This document shows positions 7,414 through 15,869 of a stretch of DNA of 64,000 nucleotides, in pieces. Position 1 is the stretch's first letter. Each line of letters starts with the position of its first letter. The stretch lies in NCBI GenBank assembly GCA_014055525.1, contig WIAH01000003.1:1-64000 (forward strand), written 5' to 3'. The notes beneath the pieces are model-generated. The model was not told the origin of the DNA. It was given only the letters and a program-made list of their open reading frames with translations, and did not search any database. Position numbers and translations under genes: made by a program. This DNA is from Nitrospira sp. CR1.3 (lineage in GTDB: Bacteria > Nitrospirota > Nitrospiria > Nitrospirales > Nitrospiraceae).

Positions 7414-9474
7414 ATGGTTTTCGTTCTTGCCGTCGGTCGGTACATTCTCTGCGCCTTCCTCTCCCTCCTGATGCTTGGTCCGGCAATCGCTCATGCCCAT
7501 GACCCCGACGCCGAAGTCCTCGAAGTGCCCGAAGTAGCCGTCGTCGGTGACCGGCCTGTCGCTGCCTCTTCGCAGCAGTTTATTCCCGATAAGGAATATC
7601 TCCTTCAGCCACAGGGTCGACCGGCGCAAGTGCTGCGCCTCATTCCCGGCTTCATCGCCGTGGAACATTCAGGCGGAGCCGGCAAGGCCGATCAGTATTT
7701 CGTGCGCGGATTCGATGCCGACCACGGGACTGACGTGGCCTTCTTTACCGACGGGATGCCTATCAACTTTCGCTCCCACGCACACGGTCAGGGGTATGCC
7801 GACCTGAACTTCATTATTCCTGAGACTATCGAAGGCCTCGATGCCTACAAAGGGGCCTATCTACCGGAATATGGTGACTTCAACACGGCTGCGGTGGTCA
7901 ACTTTCGAACACGCGAGGTCGTTAATGAGGGCATCGTACAGGCGGCAGGGGGCCAGTTCGACACCCAACGGTACATTCTGATGTTCTCTCCGACCAAGGA
8001 CCGGATTCGGACACTGCTTGCGGGAGAGGCCTACTACACCAACGGTCCATTCTTGAATGACAACCGTTACTTCCGGGCGAATCTTCTGGGCAAGATGACG
8101 ACGAATTTTACCAGCCGGGATGAGTTCAGCCTCACGGCGAGTTTTCACAAGGCGCAATGGAACGCCTCAGGAGAAATTCCTCAACGGGCGGTAGAGGACG
8201 GATCTCTTGACCGTTTCGGCGCAATCGATCCATCCGAAGGGGGGAAAACGCTCCGGAGCACTGTCCGGTTGAACTATCACTATGACACGACGTCCAACGG
8301 ACAATTCTTTGCCAATGCCTACGGACAGTACTACAAATTCGATCTCTACACGAATTTCACCTTTTTCCTGAACGATCCGGTCAACGGAGACGGGATAACA
8401 CAATCAGATCGCCGGGGCCTCTACGGGGGCGATATCGGATATAAGCAACGCGCGGAGCTGTTTGGGATGCCGACTACCGGGACGATCGGTTTTCAAGCTC
8501 GCGTGGATGATATTCACGCCACGCTGGGGACCCAAACCACACGAGTGCCGACCGAGATCACCGCAGACAGCAACATTCTTGAGGTTTCCTATGAGCCGTA
8601 CGTCAAGGCTGAACTGCAGCCGGCTTCCTGGATGAGGCTCTCGGGCGGACTCCGTGCCCCGATTTTTACGTTCGACGTCACGAACCGATGTGAAACCTGT
8701 GCCGAGCAGCCGGCCGGACGGAAAACATCCAGTATGGTCCTGCCCAAGGCCAATCTTGTATTGGGTCCCTGGTTCAAAACGGAGTTCTTCGCCAACTATG
8801 GCCAGGGCTATCATAGCAATGATGCGAGGTCGGCTGTGGCCATCGATTCGGTGCCGCTTGCTCGCGCCCAGACCTATGAGGTCGGTCTGCGGGCCCAGCC
8901 TTGGGGACCGGACGGACTCATGCTGACCGCCTCCCTCTGGGCAATCGATCTCCAATCGGAATTGCTGTTCGTTGGCGACGAAGGCACAACGGAAATCCGA
9001 GGTCCCACCAGGCGCCGAGGTCTGGAAGTGGCTTTACGAGGTCAGGTGTGGGGGCCGCTCTATTTCAACGGACACATTGCATGGACGAAGGCGCAGTTCA
9101 CGAACGGCGACGCCATTCCACTGGCGCCGGAGCTCACCGCCTACGGCGCCTTGCTGTTACGGTGGCCGGAAGGGCTGCGCTCCCAGCTCCAGGCGACTTA
9201 TATGGGAGTCCGTCCGTTGATTGAAGACCGGAGCGTCAAGGCTCCTTCCTGGGTCGACTTTGATCTTTCTGAACGATACATGCTTCCGGTCAAGCTTCCC
9301 CATGGCAAGCTGGAGGCCTTTCTGTTTATCCAGAACCTTCTGGATACGAAATGGGAACAGGCCACATTTTATTTTGAATCACGATTGCGCAACGAACCGG
9401 CAGGAGTGAACGATATTCATTTTGTTCCGGGCAACCCCCGGTTCTTCATGGGCGGCCTCGCCTGGTACTTCTAA
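7414..9474 (+). CDS. TonB-dependent outer-membrane receptor
   Basis: A 686-residue outer-membrane transporter. A signal peptide of about 27 residues ends AHAHD. A TonB-box-like segment (EVPEVAVVG) is followed by the plug domain (about 40-165, with YFVRGFDADHGTDVAFF and VDALEAYKG-like GLDAYKGAYLPEYGD), then a 22-strand-type barrel ending in a terminal aromatic residue (WYF). ATG 7414 is chosen because GGAGG lies 9 bases upstream; an upstream TTG at 7381 falls in the hairpin region. The substrate is not readable. The NikR gene 540 bases upstream makes nickel or a nickel chelate the first guess, a siderophore the second. Downstream lies a palindromic repeat rather than a TonB-linked ABC system. 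Confidence 0.92.
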   Translation: MVFVLAVGRYILCAFLSLLMLGPAIAHAHDPDAEVLEVPEVAVVGDRPVAASSQQFIPDKEYLLQPQGRPAQVLRLIPGFIAVEHSGGAGKADQYFVRGFDADHGTDVAFFTDGMPINFRSHAHGQGYADLNFIIPETIEGLDAYKGAYLPEYGDFNTAAVVNFRTREVVNEGIVQAAGGQFDTQRYILMFSPTKDRIRTLLAGEAYYTNGPFLNDNRYFRANLLGKMTTNFTSRDEFSLTASFHKAQWNASGEIPQRAVEDGSLDRFGAIDPSEGGKTLRSTVRLNYHYDTTSNGQFFANAYGQYYKFDLYTNFTFFLNDPVNGDGITQSDRRGLYGGDIGYKQRAELFGMPTTGTIGFQARVDDIHATLGTQTTRVPTEITADSNILEVSYEPYVKAELQPASWMRLSGGLRAPIFTFDVTNRCETCAEQPAGRKTSSMVLPKANLVLGPWFKTEFFANYGQGYHSNDARSAVAIDSVPLARAQTYEVGLRAQPWGPDGLMLTASLWAIDLQSELLFVGDEGTTEIRGPTRRRGLEVALRGQVWGPLYFNGHIAWTKAQFTNGDAIPLAPELTAYGALLLRWPEGLRSQLQATYMGVRPLIEDRSVKAPSWVDFDLSERYMLPVKLPHGKLEAFLFIQNLLDTKWEQATFYFESRLRNEPAGVNDIHFVPGNPRFFMGGLAWYF

Positions 9475-9480
9475 TCGACT

Positions 9481-9592
9481 GCTGAAAACGACTTTCAACG
9501 GCGTTCTCGGCCAGGTGTCTCCCTGCGGCGTACCGAAAAACGTACGCCTCGGTCGTCCCCTTCCCGCGGCCTTGTTGGAAGACGTTTTGAGC
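9481..9592. repeat. Intergenic palindromic repeat, family A copy 1
   Basis: An imperfect palindrome of about 112 bases. Outer arms GCTGAAAACGACTTTCAAC and GTTGGAAGACGTTTTGAGC pair with few mismatches, and a perfect inner stem GCGTAC (9528-9533)/GTACGC (9542-9547) sits at the centre. It shares GCGTTCTCG-like, ACGCCTCGG and GCGGCCTTG blocks with copies at 28495 and 42783. It starts 6 bases after the receptor stop codon and may end transcription. Confidence 0.65.
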
Positions 9593-9642
9593 GGTCTAGG
9601 TACTGTGCCCCTCTCGAATCATTCCGCTATATTTCCAGCAAT

Positions 9643-9664
9643 GGGGTCAGGCTGAGCTGACCCC
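9643..9664. repeat. GGGGTCAG REP-like hairpin
   Basis: Perfect 8-bp arms GGGGTCAG (9643-9650) and CTGACCCC (9657-9664) around a 6-base loop. The GGGGTCAG core recurs in the longer palindrome at 29121-29183. It lies between converging genes. Confidence 0.6.
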
Positions 9665-9700
9665 GTTCATCGTCTTGATAACAGCGAAACGAATCCCAGT

Positions 9701-10591
9701 CTAGTGAAGCAAGTCCAGCCATCTCCACATGGAAAACCCCGCAACCTTCTGGGGACGCCCTTCTTCGTCGCAAGGCTGATGAGACAGTGTTTCGGCAGCA
9801 CTCTCAACCAGTGAAGACAGTGCCTGGTGGAGATTGACTCCTAACTGCACCTCCTTGCGAGTTTGCTCCTCCGGGCTGTAGCCAGCCAACTCCTTTCCGG
9901 GAACCTTGACCAGCAACTCCTGTTTTCTCCACACAAGACCTTCGCAGGGAGCCAATTGCAGGACGTCGATTTGAACACGCACAGGTCTGAATGCCCAGCC
10001 GAACACCTGAGCCCCTCCCCACCAAATCGGAAGGTCGGTCGAGACATCGAATGCCAAGTAGGCACCGATAGCGGCAGGGTTCCATGCCGTAGCCAATCCG
10101 ACTATGGTGGTAGCGATCGTGGCATGAGTCAGCCATCCAGTCACCCAGTACTGCCATCGCACAACACCGTAATCAAGGATGTGAGCATCCATGACGAGTT
10201 CAGCATTCGTATTTCGTCCGAGCGCCATCAGGTGATCATGCGTCCAAGTCTCAGCCTGAGGGGCGATATCTGCTTGCGCTCGTCTCACTTCCTTGAAGGG
10301 GACGACTTCAAACCGCTCCTGTCGAGCCAATTCTTGAGTCAGTATCTGTTGAGCCTGCGTCTGTATCTCATCGAGCAGCACCGCCTGGATGGTGGATTCT
10401 GTTTCAGGTGGCGGCGATTCATCGAACGTATGAATTTGTGTGCTCTTTGTGATGGCTGCATCCAATGCAACCGGTCCGACGACGATTTTCAGCTGAGGTT
10501 CAGTAACTCCTGACGGGGAATGTTTCTGATGCGTACAGCCGGCGACAGCAAGAACGACATACAGAACGACAGAGGACCTGACCCAGGACAT
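9701..10591 (-). CDS. Putative outer-membrane-targeted lipoprotein, function unknown
   Basis: A 296-residue protein with a lipoprotein signal (hydrophobic residues 5-17, lipobox AVAGC). The ATG at 10591 is chosen because GAGG lies 8 bases upstream and the signal peptide then has normal length; a longer frame adds 22 residues of unlikely sequence. The body has a mixed alpha/beta region (about 30-140) reminiscent of lipoproteins that bind or assemble at the envelope, followed by a hydrophobic stretch around residues 150-190 (TIVGLATAWNPAAIGAYLAF). I do not recognise the family. No operon partner is apparent. Confidence 0.75.
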   Translation of the reverse strand: MSWVRSSVVLYVVLAVAGCTHQKHSPSGVTEPQLKIVVGPVALDAAITKSTQIHTFDESPPPETESTIQAVLLDEIQTQAQQILTQELARQERFEVVPFKEVRRAQADIAPQAETWTHDHLMALGRNTNAELVMDAHILDYGVVRWQYWVTGWLTHATIATTIVGLATAWNPAAIGAYLAFDVSTDLPIWWGGAQVFGWAFRPVRVQIDVLQLAPCEGLVWRKQELLVKVPGKELAGYSPEEQTRKEVQLGVNLHQALSSLVESAAETLSHQPCDEEGRPQKVAGFSMWRWLDLLH

Positions 10592-10720
10592 AGTGAATTC
10601 CTCGCTCTTGATAGAGAGATTGGCCTGCCAAGGACACGGCCGGATCGGACCGGACATCCGTTGACAGAAGTCGGACCCTTCACCTGACGGAGGAGACCGA
10701 ACTTTACCTGCTATGTGTGG

Positions 10721-11059
10721 TTAGACGACGAGTGGAGGATGGAAAGGGATAAATGGCTGTTGCAGGATGGGCGCGCGAAAAGAGCCCTCGTCGACGAGGT
10801 GAACAAGAAAACTGACTTGCGAGTGACTGCTGGGCTTGGAGAGGAAGGCAAGGTGGCAGGGACAGCCGTCTTCGATGGCTGAATTGTCTCCATCAGCCGG
10901 AGCTGTCGCCTGTTGATACAGGGTCATTGACGGTTGCGAGAACCAACTGCTCCATTCATCAAGGCAGGACAACCCGGTCAGTTGGAGTCCCAGGAGCATG
11001 ACGAGCCAGACCACGAACCATCGGCCGACCGGTACCAATGTGTCGCTAAACTTCAGCAT
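10721..11059 (-). CDS. Small membrane-anchored or exported protein, unknown
   Basis: A 112-residue protein with one N-terminal hydrophobic segment (about residues 10-30) and a cysteine/histidine motif GCPCHLAFL in the exported part. This gives it the look of DUF2946-type small metal-associated envelope proteins, but the match is only by eye. An in-frame GTG at 11065 is an alternative start; neither has a good ribosome site. It is divergent from the glycosylase gene and may be expressed alone. Coding status is likely but not certain. Confidence 0.5.
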   Translation of the reverse strand: MLKFSDTLVPVGRWFVVWLVMLLGLQLTGLSCLDEWSSWFSQPSMTLYQQATAPADGDNSAIEDGCPCHLAFLSKPSSHSQVSFLVHLVDEGSFRAPILQQPFIPFHPPLVV

Positions 11060-11121
11060 GGCCACAGTCTAGCATGGGATCCGCCCTTGCCTACAGCCCT
11101 CTACCGGAAGTACAAGGTCAC

Positions 11122-11664
11122 ATGACCGGAATGATCCTGCAGAGCGCCTATTTCAACCGTCCGACCTTGACCGTCGCCAGGTCCCTATTGGGGAAGTATC
11201 TGGTGCGGGAACATGGGAAAGGGACGATCGCCGGACAGATCATCGAGGTGGAGGCCTATGTCGGGCCGCGAGACAAGGCATGCCATGCATCGAAAGGACG
11301 AACCGCCAGAACGGATGTGCTGTTCGGGCCGGCGGGAATCTCCTACGTGTATCTCGTTTACGGGATGCACCATTGCTTGAATGTGGTGACGGAGCGGGTC
11401 GAGTTTCCGGCTGCAATCCTGATCCGCGCGGTTCGAGTTGACGGTTTGCTGATCGACGGACCGGGTCGCCTTTGCCGCGCGTTCGGTATCGATCGATCCC
11501 TCAATCGCATCGACATGACGAGGAGAGAAGGCTTGTGGTTCGAGGATCGAGGAGCGAAGATCCGTCGGGGAATGATCGGCGCGTTCCCGAGAATCGGCGT
11601 GGACTATGCAGGTGAATGGGCGAGCAAGCCGTGGCGATTCCGGCTCGTGGAGCTGAGCAGATAA
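11122..11664 (+). CDS. mpg: DNA-3-methyladenine glycosylase (AAG/MPG family)
   Basis: A 180-residue base-excision-repair enzyme that removes alkylated purines such as 3-methyladenine. Family landmarks are LARSLLGKYLV near residue 15-25, the catalytic block IEVEAYVGPRDKACHA (the general-base Glu in EAY), and YVYLVYGMHHCLNVV, which forms the DNA-intercalating hairpin region. ATG 11122 gives the usual family length; AAGG lies just upstream, and a frame from 11074 would add 16 residues of no family likeness. It stands alone. Confidence 0.93.
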   Translation: MTGMILQSAYFNRPTLTVARSLLGKYLVREHGKGTIAGQIIEVEAYVGPRDKACHASKGRTARTDVLFGPAGISYVYLVYGMHHCLNVVTERVEFPAAILIRAVRVDGLLIDGPGRLCRAFGIDRSLNRIDMTRREGLWFEDRGAKIRRGMIGAFPRIGVDYAGEWASKPWRFRLVELSR

Positions 11665-11719
11665 GCGAACGAAGCCGTCGGCGCTGAGGGCAGTGTCTTG
11701 ACCGGAGCGGAAAAAGAAC

Positions 11720-11748
11720 GGGGAAGCCGAGCCAGGCTCGGCTTCCCC
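11720..11748 (-). terminator. Rho-independent terminator of the secreted-protein gene
   Basis: A 14-bp perfect inverted repeat GGGGAAGCCGAGCC/GGCTCGGCTTCCCC with a single central base. On the minus strand it is followed by GTTCTTTTTCC. It lies 25 bases after the stop codon of the gene at 11774-12142. Confidence 0.85.
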
Positions 11749-11773
11749 GCGTTCACGTACACCGGAGCTTCAG

Positions 11774-12142
11774 CTAATCGATCTTACGGTCTCCGGTAAT
11801 CTTGGTGGCAGAGGTCACCGGCGGTGCGATCTGAATCTGCGGGCCTGATACCTTCGGGAGCCGGCCCGCGCCTTCGCTCGCGGTAATGCGTTCATTGTCT
11901 GTCTTCTTGAGATCCTGCTTGATGTGCTTGTCGTCAAAGCCGGCAGACTTCAGCAGCGTGGATTCACCGCGGGCATCCGACTGGCCGGGATCATTGGCGG
12001 TCGGTTGACCGTTGACCGGGCTTCCGCTGTTCTTCATCGGGTAGCCCTCATGCTTGGGGAGCAGCGCAGGATTGGCCGAAGCCATGGATAGCGCAAACAG
12101 GATACCGGAGACCATCGCAACAGTGCCGAATACAAGCTTCAT
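11774..12142 (-). CDS. Small secreted protein, unknown
   Basis: A 122-residue protein with a clear signal peptide (residues 1-21, cleavage near ASA-NP). The mature part is polar, without cysteines, and rich in Gly/Pro/Lys/Asp. The ATG at 12142 has the strong ribosome site AAGGAGAAGG. It has its own strong terminator and appears monocistronic, which suggests good expression. I do not recognise a domain. Confidence 0.75.
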   Translation of the reverse strand: MKLVFGTVAMVSGILFALSMASANPALLPKHEGYPMKNSGSPVNGQPTANDPGQSDARGESTLLKSAGFDDKHIKQDLKKTDNERITASEGAGRLPKVSGPQIQIAPPVTSATKITGDRKID

Positions 12143-12266
12143 ACCCCTTCTCCTTTGAATAATGGTGGGTGAAGGATTGCCGTGTATTGCGTTCGTCTTA
12201 TGAGGCCGAATCAAGTGGCGGGATCATAGCCAGGGGGGGCTATCCCTGTCAAGCGCGAAACCGCGC

Positions 12267-12397
12267 GCTCGTGACTCGTTATTCGTAAGGTGTATCCCGT
12301 TGAAATCAGGCAAAGAGTTGAGAGCTTTCCCGCAAGTGCGCGTGAGGTGATGCTCTTCCGTTCGTTGTCGGCGAACCACGAACGACGAAATACGAGC
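12267..12397. repeat. Iterated-phrase imperfect palindrome (TCGT type)
   Basis: The left arm GCTCGTGACTCGTTATTCGT (12267-12286) and the reverse complement of the right arm (12374-12397) share the phrase TCGT at the same three positions. The intervening bases differ. It fills most of the gap between the secreted-protein gene and the sensor-kinase stop codon. Confidence 0.5.
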
Positions 12398-12410
12398 GTC
12401 GAACGTTGTT

Positions 12411-14240
12411 TCACCGGCGGGGCGGCCGACGGCCCCGGCCTCGATGGCGGAAGGCCGGACCTCGGCTGACTCCCGGGAGGCGGATGGTCACGGTAGTCCC
12501 TTCTCCTGGCGCGCTGCCGATGGCGATCGAACCGCCATGCTCTTCGACAATTTTCTTGACGGTGGCGAGTCCCAGACCGGTTCCGGCCCGCTTCGTAGTG
12601 AAGAACGGCTCAAACACCTTGTCGACGATTTCAGCGGGGATCGGCGCGCCGTCGTTCTTGATGAGAATCTGATCCTCGATTCCACGCCCTGCTCGATGTT
12701 GGGTGACCTGGATTGTCAGATGCCCCCCTGGAGTCATGGCCTCGCAGGCATTCTTGAAGATGCTCAGAAAGACCTGTTGAAGTTTGGCTTCATCGCCTCG
12801 AACCGGCGCGAGAACCGGCGCGTATTCCTTGGTCACCTGAATTCGGGTGACCTCGAGATCTGTTGCGACCACGGTGAGGGCGCTTTCGATCACTTCAGGA
12901 ACGCGGACGAGCCGGCGGTTGAGTTCGAGGGGTTTGGCGAAGTCAAGGATCTCATTGAGAATTGCCTCGACGCGAATCAGGTCCCGCATCGCGTTTTCCA
13001 CCCTGGTTTGCGGGTCGAAATCCAGAATCCCTTCGCCGGTCACTTCTTCCAACTGCGCCCGAATGGACCCGAGCGGTTCGCGCACCTCGGTGGCCAGAAA
13101 CGCGCTGAACTCGCCGATTGCGGCCTGGCGCTCCTGCTTGCGGATCACCGGCTCAAGCGGCACGGAAGCCTGCGCGGCGGGAGCCGACGGCGTCCCGACG
13201 ACTCCTGCATCCTGTGGAGGCGCGGCGACGGGAGCCGACGGCGCCTGAAGAATGTCCGCAAGCTTGAGAATGATCGGTTCAAGCGTCCGGGCGTCCGTCG
13301 GTTGATACCGTCCTGCCTCACGCGAGGCGAGCGTCAGCGTTCCTCCGACCTGTCCCCGAACAAAGAAGGGAAACACCAGCGAGGACTGGAACCGGTCCTT
13401 GAACAGTTGTTTATGGTCGAGAAATCGTCCCTGAGTCGATGCAAGATCGTGATCGACACGCGGTTTACGGTGACGAATCGCCCATCCGGCGGCTGAGCTG
13501 TCCAAGGCGAGGCGATGGCCGGGCTTGAGATCCTTTTTGCCGTCCTTCTGGTCTCCTCGAATATCACCGGCCATGCCCAGGACTTCGACATTCCCTGCAA
13601 TGGGATCGTAGTGGCAGACCCACGCCCGCTCATAGGCGACGGTCTCGTTCGCTTCCGTGAGCACGGCGGTGATTTTCCCCTGGAGTTCGGGCGTGAGTTG
13701 AGACACGGGAGCCGCGAACATTTCTGCAGCGGATTGCGAAACAGCCGCCGGTTCGTTCATGACCAAGGGTCGGCTGAGGACCACGTTCATATTGAACAGG
13801 CCTTCCCGGTCCAAGGCCTTGGTGACGTCGTCGCTCGCCTGGTCCATCAGGCTCTTTTCTTTTTTCGTAAAGGATGCGCTTTCCTTGCGGCCGATGACGA
13901 GGAAGCCGTAGGTGCGGTTTCGGTGCTTGAGCGGGACGCTCAACAGCAACTTCGCTCCTGGCGTGATCATGCGCAGCCTCATCGTGCGCCCGCCGTCCTG
14001 CTCGTTTGAGAATGAAGAGTCGACGATGGAGGGCGCAGACAATGTCCGCAGAATCGCTTGAACATCGCGCGCAGTAAATCCTCGCGCGGCGTGGCTGACC
14101 AGCGGACCTTGCTCTCGATGGAGCACTGCTGCCAGCGCGGAATCGACGGAAAGGTCATTCAAGACCGACGTCAACGTCCGTTGAAGATGTGTTTCCGGCG
14201 GGGATTTGCTTTGAGGTGTCGCTGGTGTCATTGGTCTCAT
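12411..14240 (-). CDS. GAF-domain sensor histidine kinase-like protein lacking the phospho-acceptor His
   Basis: A cytoplasmic protein of 609 residues. Two GAF-like sensor domains (about 25-145 and 180-330) are followed by a Pro/Ala-rich linker (about 333-365), a HisKA-like helical hairpin (about 370-440) and a complete HATPase domain (N-box NACEAM near 498, then FEPFFTTKRAGTGLGLATVKK near 543-563). In the H-box, where family members read HEIRNPL or HEVRNPL, this protein reads TEVREPL: Thr384 (codon complement of 13089-13091) replaces the phosphorylated His. It has no membrane segment or receiver domain and an Arg-rich C-terminus. It may be a signalling pseudokinase or use another residue. 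No partner response regulator is adjacent. Start uncertain: ATG 14240 or 14234. Confidence 0.85.
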   Translation of the reverse strand: MRPMTPATPQSKSPPETHLQRTLTSVLNDLSVDSALAAVLHREQGPLVSHAARGFTARDVQAILRTLSAPSIVDSSFSNEQDGGRTMRLRMITPGAKLLLSVPLKHRNRTYGFLVIGRKESASFTKKEKSLMDQASDDVTKALDREGLFNMNVVLSRPLVMNEPAAVSQSAAEMFAAPVSQLTPELQGKITAVLTEANETVAYERAWVCHYDPIAGNVEVLGMAGDIRGDQKDGKKDLKPGHRLALDSSAAGWAIRHRKPRVDHDLASTQGRFLDHKQLFKDRFQSSLVFPFFVRGQVGGTLTLASREAGRYQPTDARTLEPIILKLADILQAPSAPVAAPPQDAGVVGTPSAPAAQASVPLEPVIRKQERQAAIGEFSAFLATEVREPLGSIRAQLEEVTGEGILDFDPQTRVENAMRDLIRVEAILNEILDFAKPLELNRRLVRVPEVIESALTVVATDLEVTRIQVTKEYAPVLAPVRGDEAKLQQVFLSIFKNACEAMTPGGHLTIQVTQHRAGRGIEDQILIKNDGAPIPAEIVDKVFEPFFTTKRAGTGLGLATVKKIVEEHGGSIAIGSAPGEGTTVTIRLPGVSRGPAFRHRGRGRRPPRR

Positions 14241-14307
14241 CGGTCGATCACAGGGGGCGCATTGTAGCAACGCGCCAGAGCCGATTCAATGAAAAGGAAC
14301 GACTGTT

Positions 14308-14379
14308 CGTCAATCGTCATTCGTCAACCGACAACCGTGGTTGAACTCCTATCCTCCGATTGACGAGTGACGGTTGACG
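14308..14379. repeat. Iterated-phrase imperfect palindrome (CGTCA type)
   Basis: Left arm 14308-14330 and right arm 14357-14379 pair over 23 bases with about four mismatches, each arm being a run of near-identical CGTCAAT/CGTCATT/CGTCAAC phrases. An inner CAACC/GGTTG stem sits at 14333-14344. It lies downstream of the gene at 14407-14859 and may terminate it. Confidence 0.6.
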
Positions 14380-14406
14380 TAGGACCGTACCTTTCGAGGC
14401 TGCCGG

Positions 14407-14859
14407 TCAGGGGTTGATGATTTTCGGCTGTCGGGGTTCGGCGTGGTGAACCTCGATACGTCGGTGGTCCCCGGTGAACAGGCTCAGCAGGCTGCCGACA
14501 ACGCTGATAACGAGCGCTCCGCCTACGGCCGGCCAAAAGCCGGACACGGTAAACCCTTTGACCAGATAGGCGGTCAGCTCCAGCAGGAGCGCATTGAGCA
14601 CCACAAGAAACAGCCCGAGCGACAACACGATCAGCGGCAGCGTCAGGATGTACAGGATCGGTCGAAGCATCAGATTGAGAATCGTCAGGACCAAGACCGC
14701 AGCCACCCCGGCGGAGAAGGTGTCGGCTTCGATGCCCGGCACGGTCGCCACGGCCAGAAAAACGGCGATGCCCGTGATCAGGATCCGTATAGTTGCGGCG
14801 TGAAACCCGCCGCTGAACGGAGAGCCCTGCATCTGCTGTGAGAAACGGACAATTTGCAT
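14407..14859 (-). CDS. Phage-holin-like (YvlD/DUF360-type) membrane protein
   Basis: A 150-residue integral membrane protein with four predicted transmembrane segments (about 25-43, 48-65, 68-92, 105-128). It contains the family-typical run VLTILNLMLRPILYILTLP. YvlD-like proteins are widespread small inner-membrane proteins of unclear role despite the holin name. Its ATG lies 2 bases after the stop of the upstream DUF5666 gene, so the two are translationally coupled. The C-terminal 20 residues are polar and cytoplasmic by the positive-inside rule. Confidence 0.85.
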   Translation of the reverse strand: MQIVRFSQQMQGSPFSGGFHAATIRILITGIAVFLAVATVPGIEADTFSAGVAAVLVLTILNLMLRPILYILTLPLIVLSLGLFLVVLNALLLELTAYLVKGFTVSGFWPAVGGALVISVVGSLLSLFTGDHRRIEVHHAEPRQPKIINP

Positions 14860-14861
14860 GG

Positions 14862-15203
14862 CTAGTGCGCCGGGGTTGGTGCGCCGGCGGCGGGAGCCGG
14901 GGCCTTCTTTGCCGGAGAAAAATGCACTTCGGTTGCCGTCAACACCTTCTTGTCCTTGATCGCATCGATCACCACCCGATCGCCGGTGACTGGGAGTTCC
15001 GAAGACTTTGGGTTGCCTTTTTCCTTAAATCGGGTGTCCTTCGTCAGCTTCACGGTTACGGTCGCGCCCTTAGGAGTCTTCACTTCGACATGATCGGCGT
15101 CGATCTCAGTCACGGTGCCGAGCACATGCTGACCGGAGCCATGCGCGAAGGCCGTACCGGAGATGAGGGCCAGAGCGAATATGACAATGAGGTAGCGAGC
15201 CAT
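14862..15203 (-). CDS. Periplasmic DUF5666-like small protein
   Basis: A 113-residue exported protein with signal peptide 1-20 (ending AFA-HG) and one OB-fold-like beta domain (about 25-90, with DADHVEVKTPKG and VKLTKDTRF). The tail is Ala/Pro-rich. DUF5666-type domains are usually found in envelope or metal-associated proteins. ATG 15203 is supported by GAAGGAG 11 bases upstream; the upstream frame would overlap the cytochrome gene. It lies 34 bases downstream of the cytochrome c gene and directly before the holin-like gene, so the three form an operon. Confidence 0.75.
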   Translation of the reverse strand: MARYLIVIFALALISGTAFAHGSGQHVLGTVTEIDADHVEVKTPKGATVTVKLTKDTRFKEKGNPKSSELPVTGDRVVIDAIKDKKVLTATEVHFSPAKKAPAPAAGAPTPAH

Positions 15204-15237
15204 AGCGGTGTAATCTCCTTCGATTGTACGTGACTGG

Positions 15238-15855
15238 CTAGTGATGGTGAGCCCCGACTTGCGCGGCGGCTTCGTCGTCTCCTTGCAGGAACTTGTCAAA
15301 AGAGGCTTCTTCCTCTCTTTCCTTCAATGTTTTTGGATTGAGCGCCTCCATCTCGTCCAATTCTTCCCTGGTCAGCCGCGGAAGATGCCTGATGAAATGG
15401 ACCAGGCTCCAGCTATCGAGGTCCTTCTCCGGTTCGCTGGTCCCCCAGGCCGGCATGGCGGTGAAGCGGATGCCGTTATGGATGATCCAGAACAATTCTC
15501 CGTCCGACATCGATTGCGTGTCGGTCAGACGCAGGTCCGGCGCCTGGGGATAGACGTTCTTGCCGATCGGCGTCCGTCCGCTGCCGTCGTTCGCATGGCA
15601 GGTGGCGCAATGGTCGGCGAAGTGGGCGCGCGCTTCCTTCAGTACGTCCGGGTTCGGCGGCACAGGATTGGGCGAGTTCCGCTGGGCCAGCGGGATGGCT
15701 AGATGGCGGATTTGTCGCGCCATCCACACCTCCAGGACATGGGGTTCCGTCTTTGCGCTAAAACCGGTTGCAAATAACCGATAGCCGACCCATCCACACG
15801 CGCCAATTACGGCAAGTACTGCGATGACGAGGATTGCGACAAGCTTCGTTCTCAT
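15238..15855 (-). CDS. Membrane-anchored monohaem c-type cytochrome
   Basis: A 205-residue protein with an N-terminal membrane anchor (about 5-25) and a class I cytochrome c domain. The haem motif is CATCH (C83, C86, H87), and the probable axial Met is M134 in FTAMPAWG. The C-terminal extension after residue 165 is charged and ends in three histidines. It faces the periplasm and should shuttle electrons; its partner is not in the window. The stop is 34 bases before the DUF5666 start. Its ATG lies 14 bases past the CruF stop codon with no good ribosome site, so coupling to the upstream gene is possible. Confidence 0.93.
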   Translation of the reverse strand: MRTKLVAILVIAVLAVIGACGWVGYRLFATGFSAKTEPHVLEVWMARQIRHLAIPLAQRNSPNPVPPNPDVLKEARAHFADHCATCHANDGSGRTPIGKNVYPQAPDLRLTDTQSMSDGELFWIIHNGIRFTAMPAWGTSEPEKDLDSWSLVHFIRHLPRLTREELDEMEALNPKTLKEREEEASFDKFLQGDDEAAAQVGAHHH

Positions 15856-15869
15856 GGACAGCTGTCACA

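Noticed and set aside
12444..13496. A 350-residue plus-strand frame antisense to the sensor kinase
   Set aside because: The opposite strand carries clear GAF, HisKA-like and HATPase domains.
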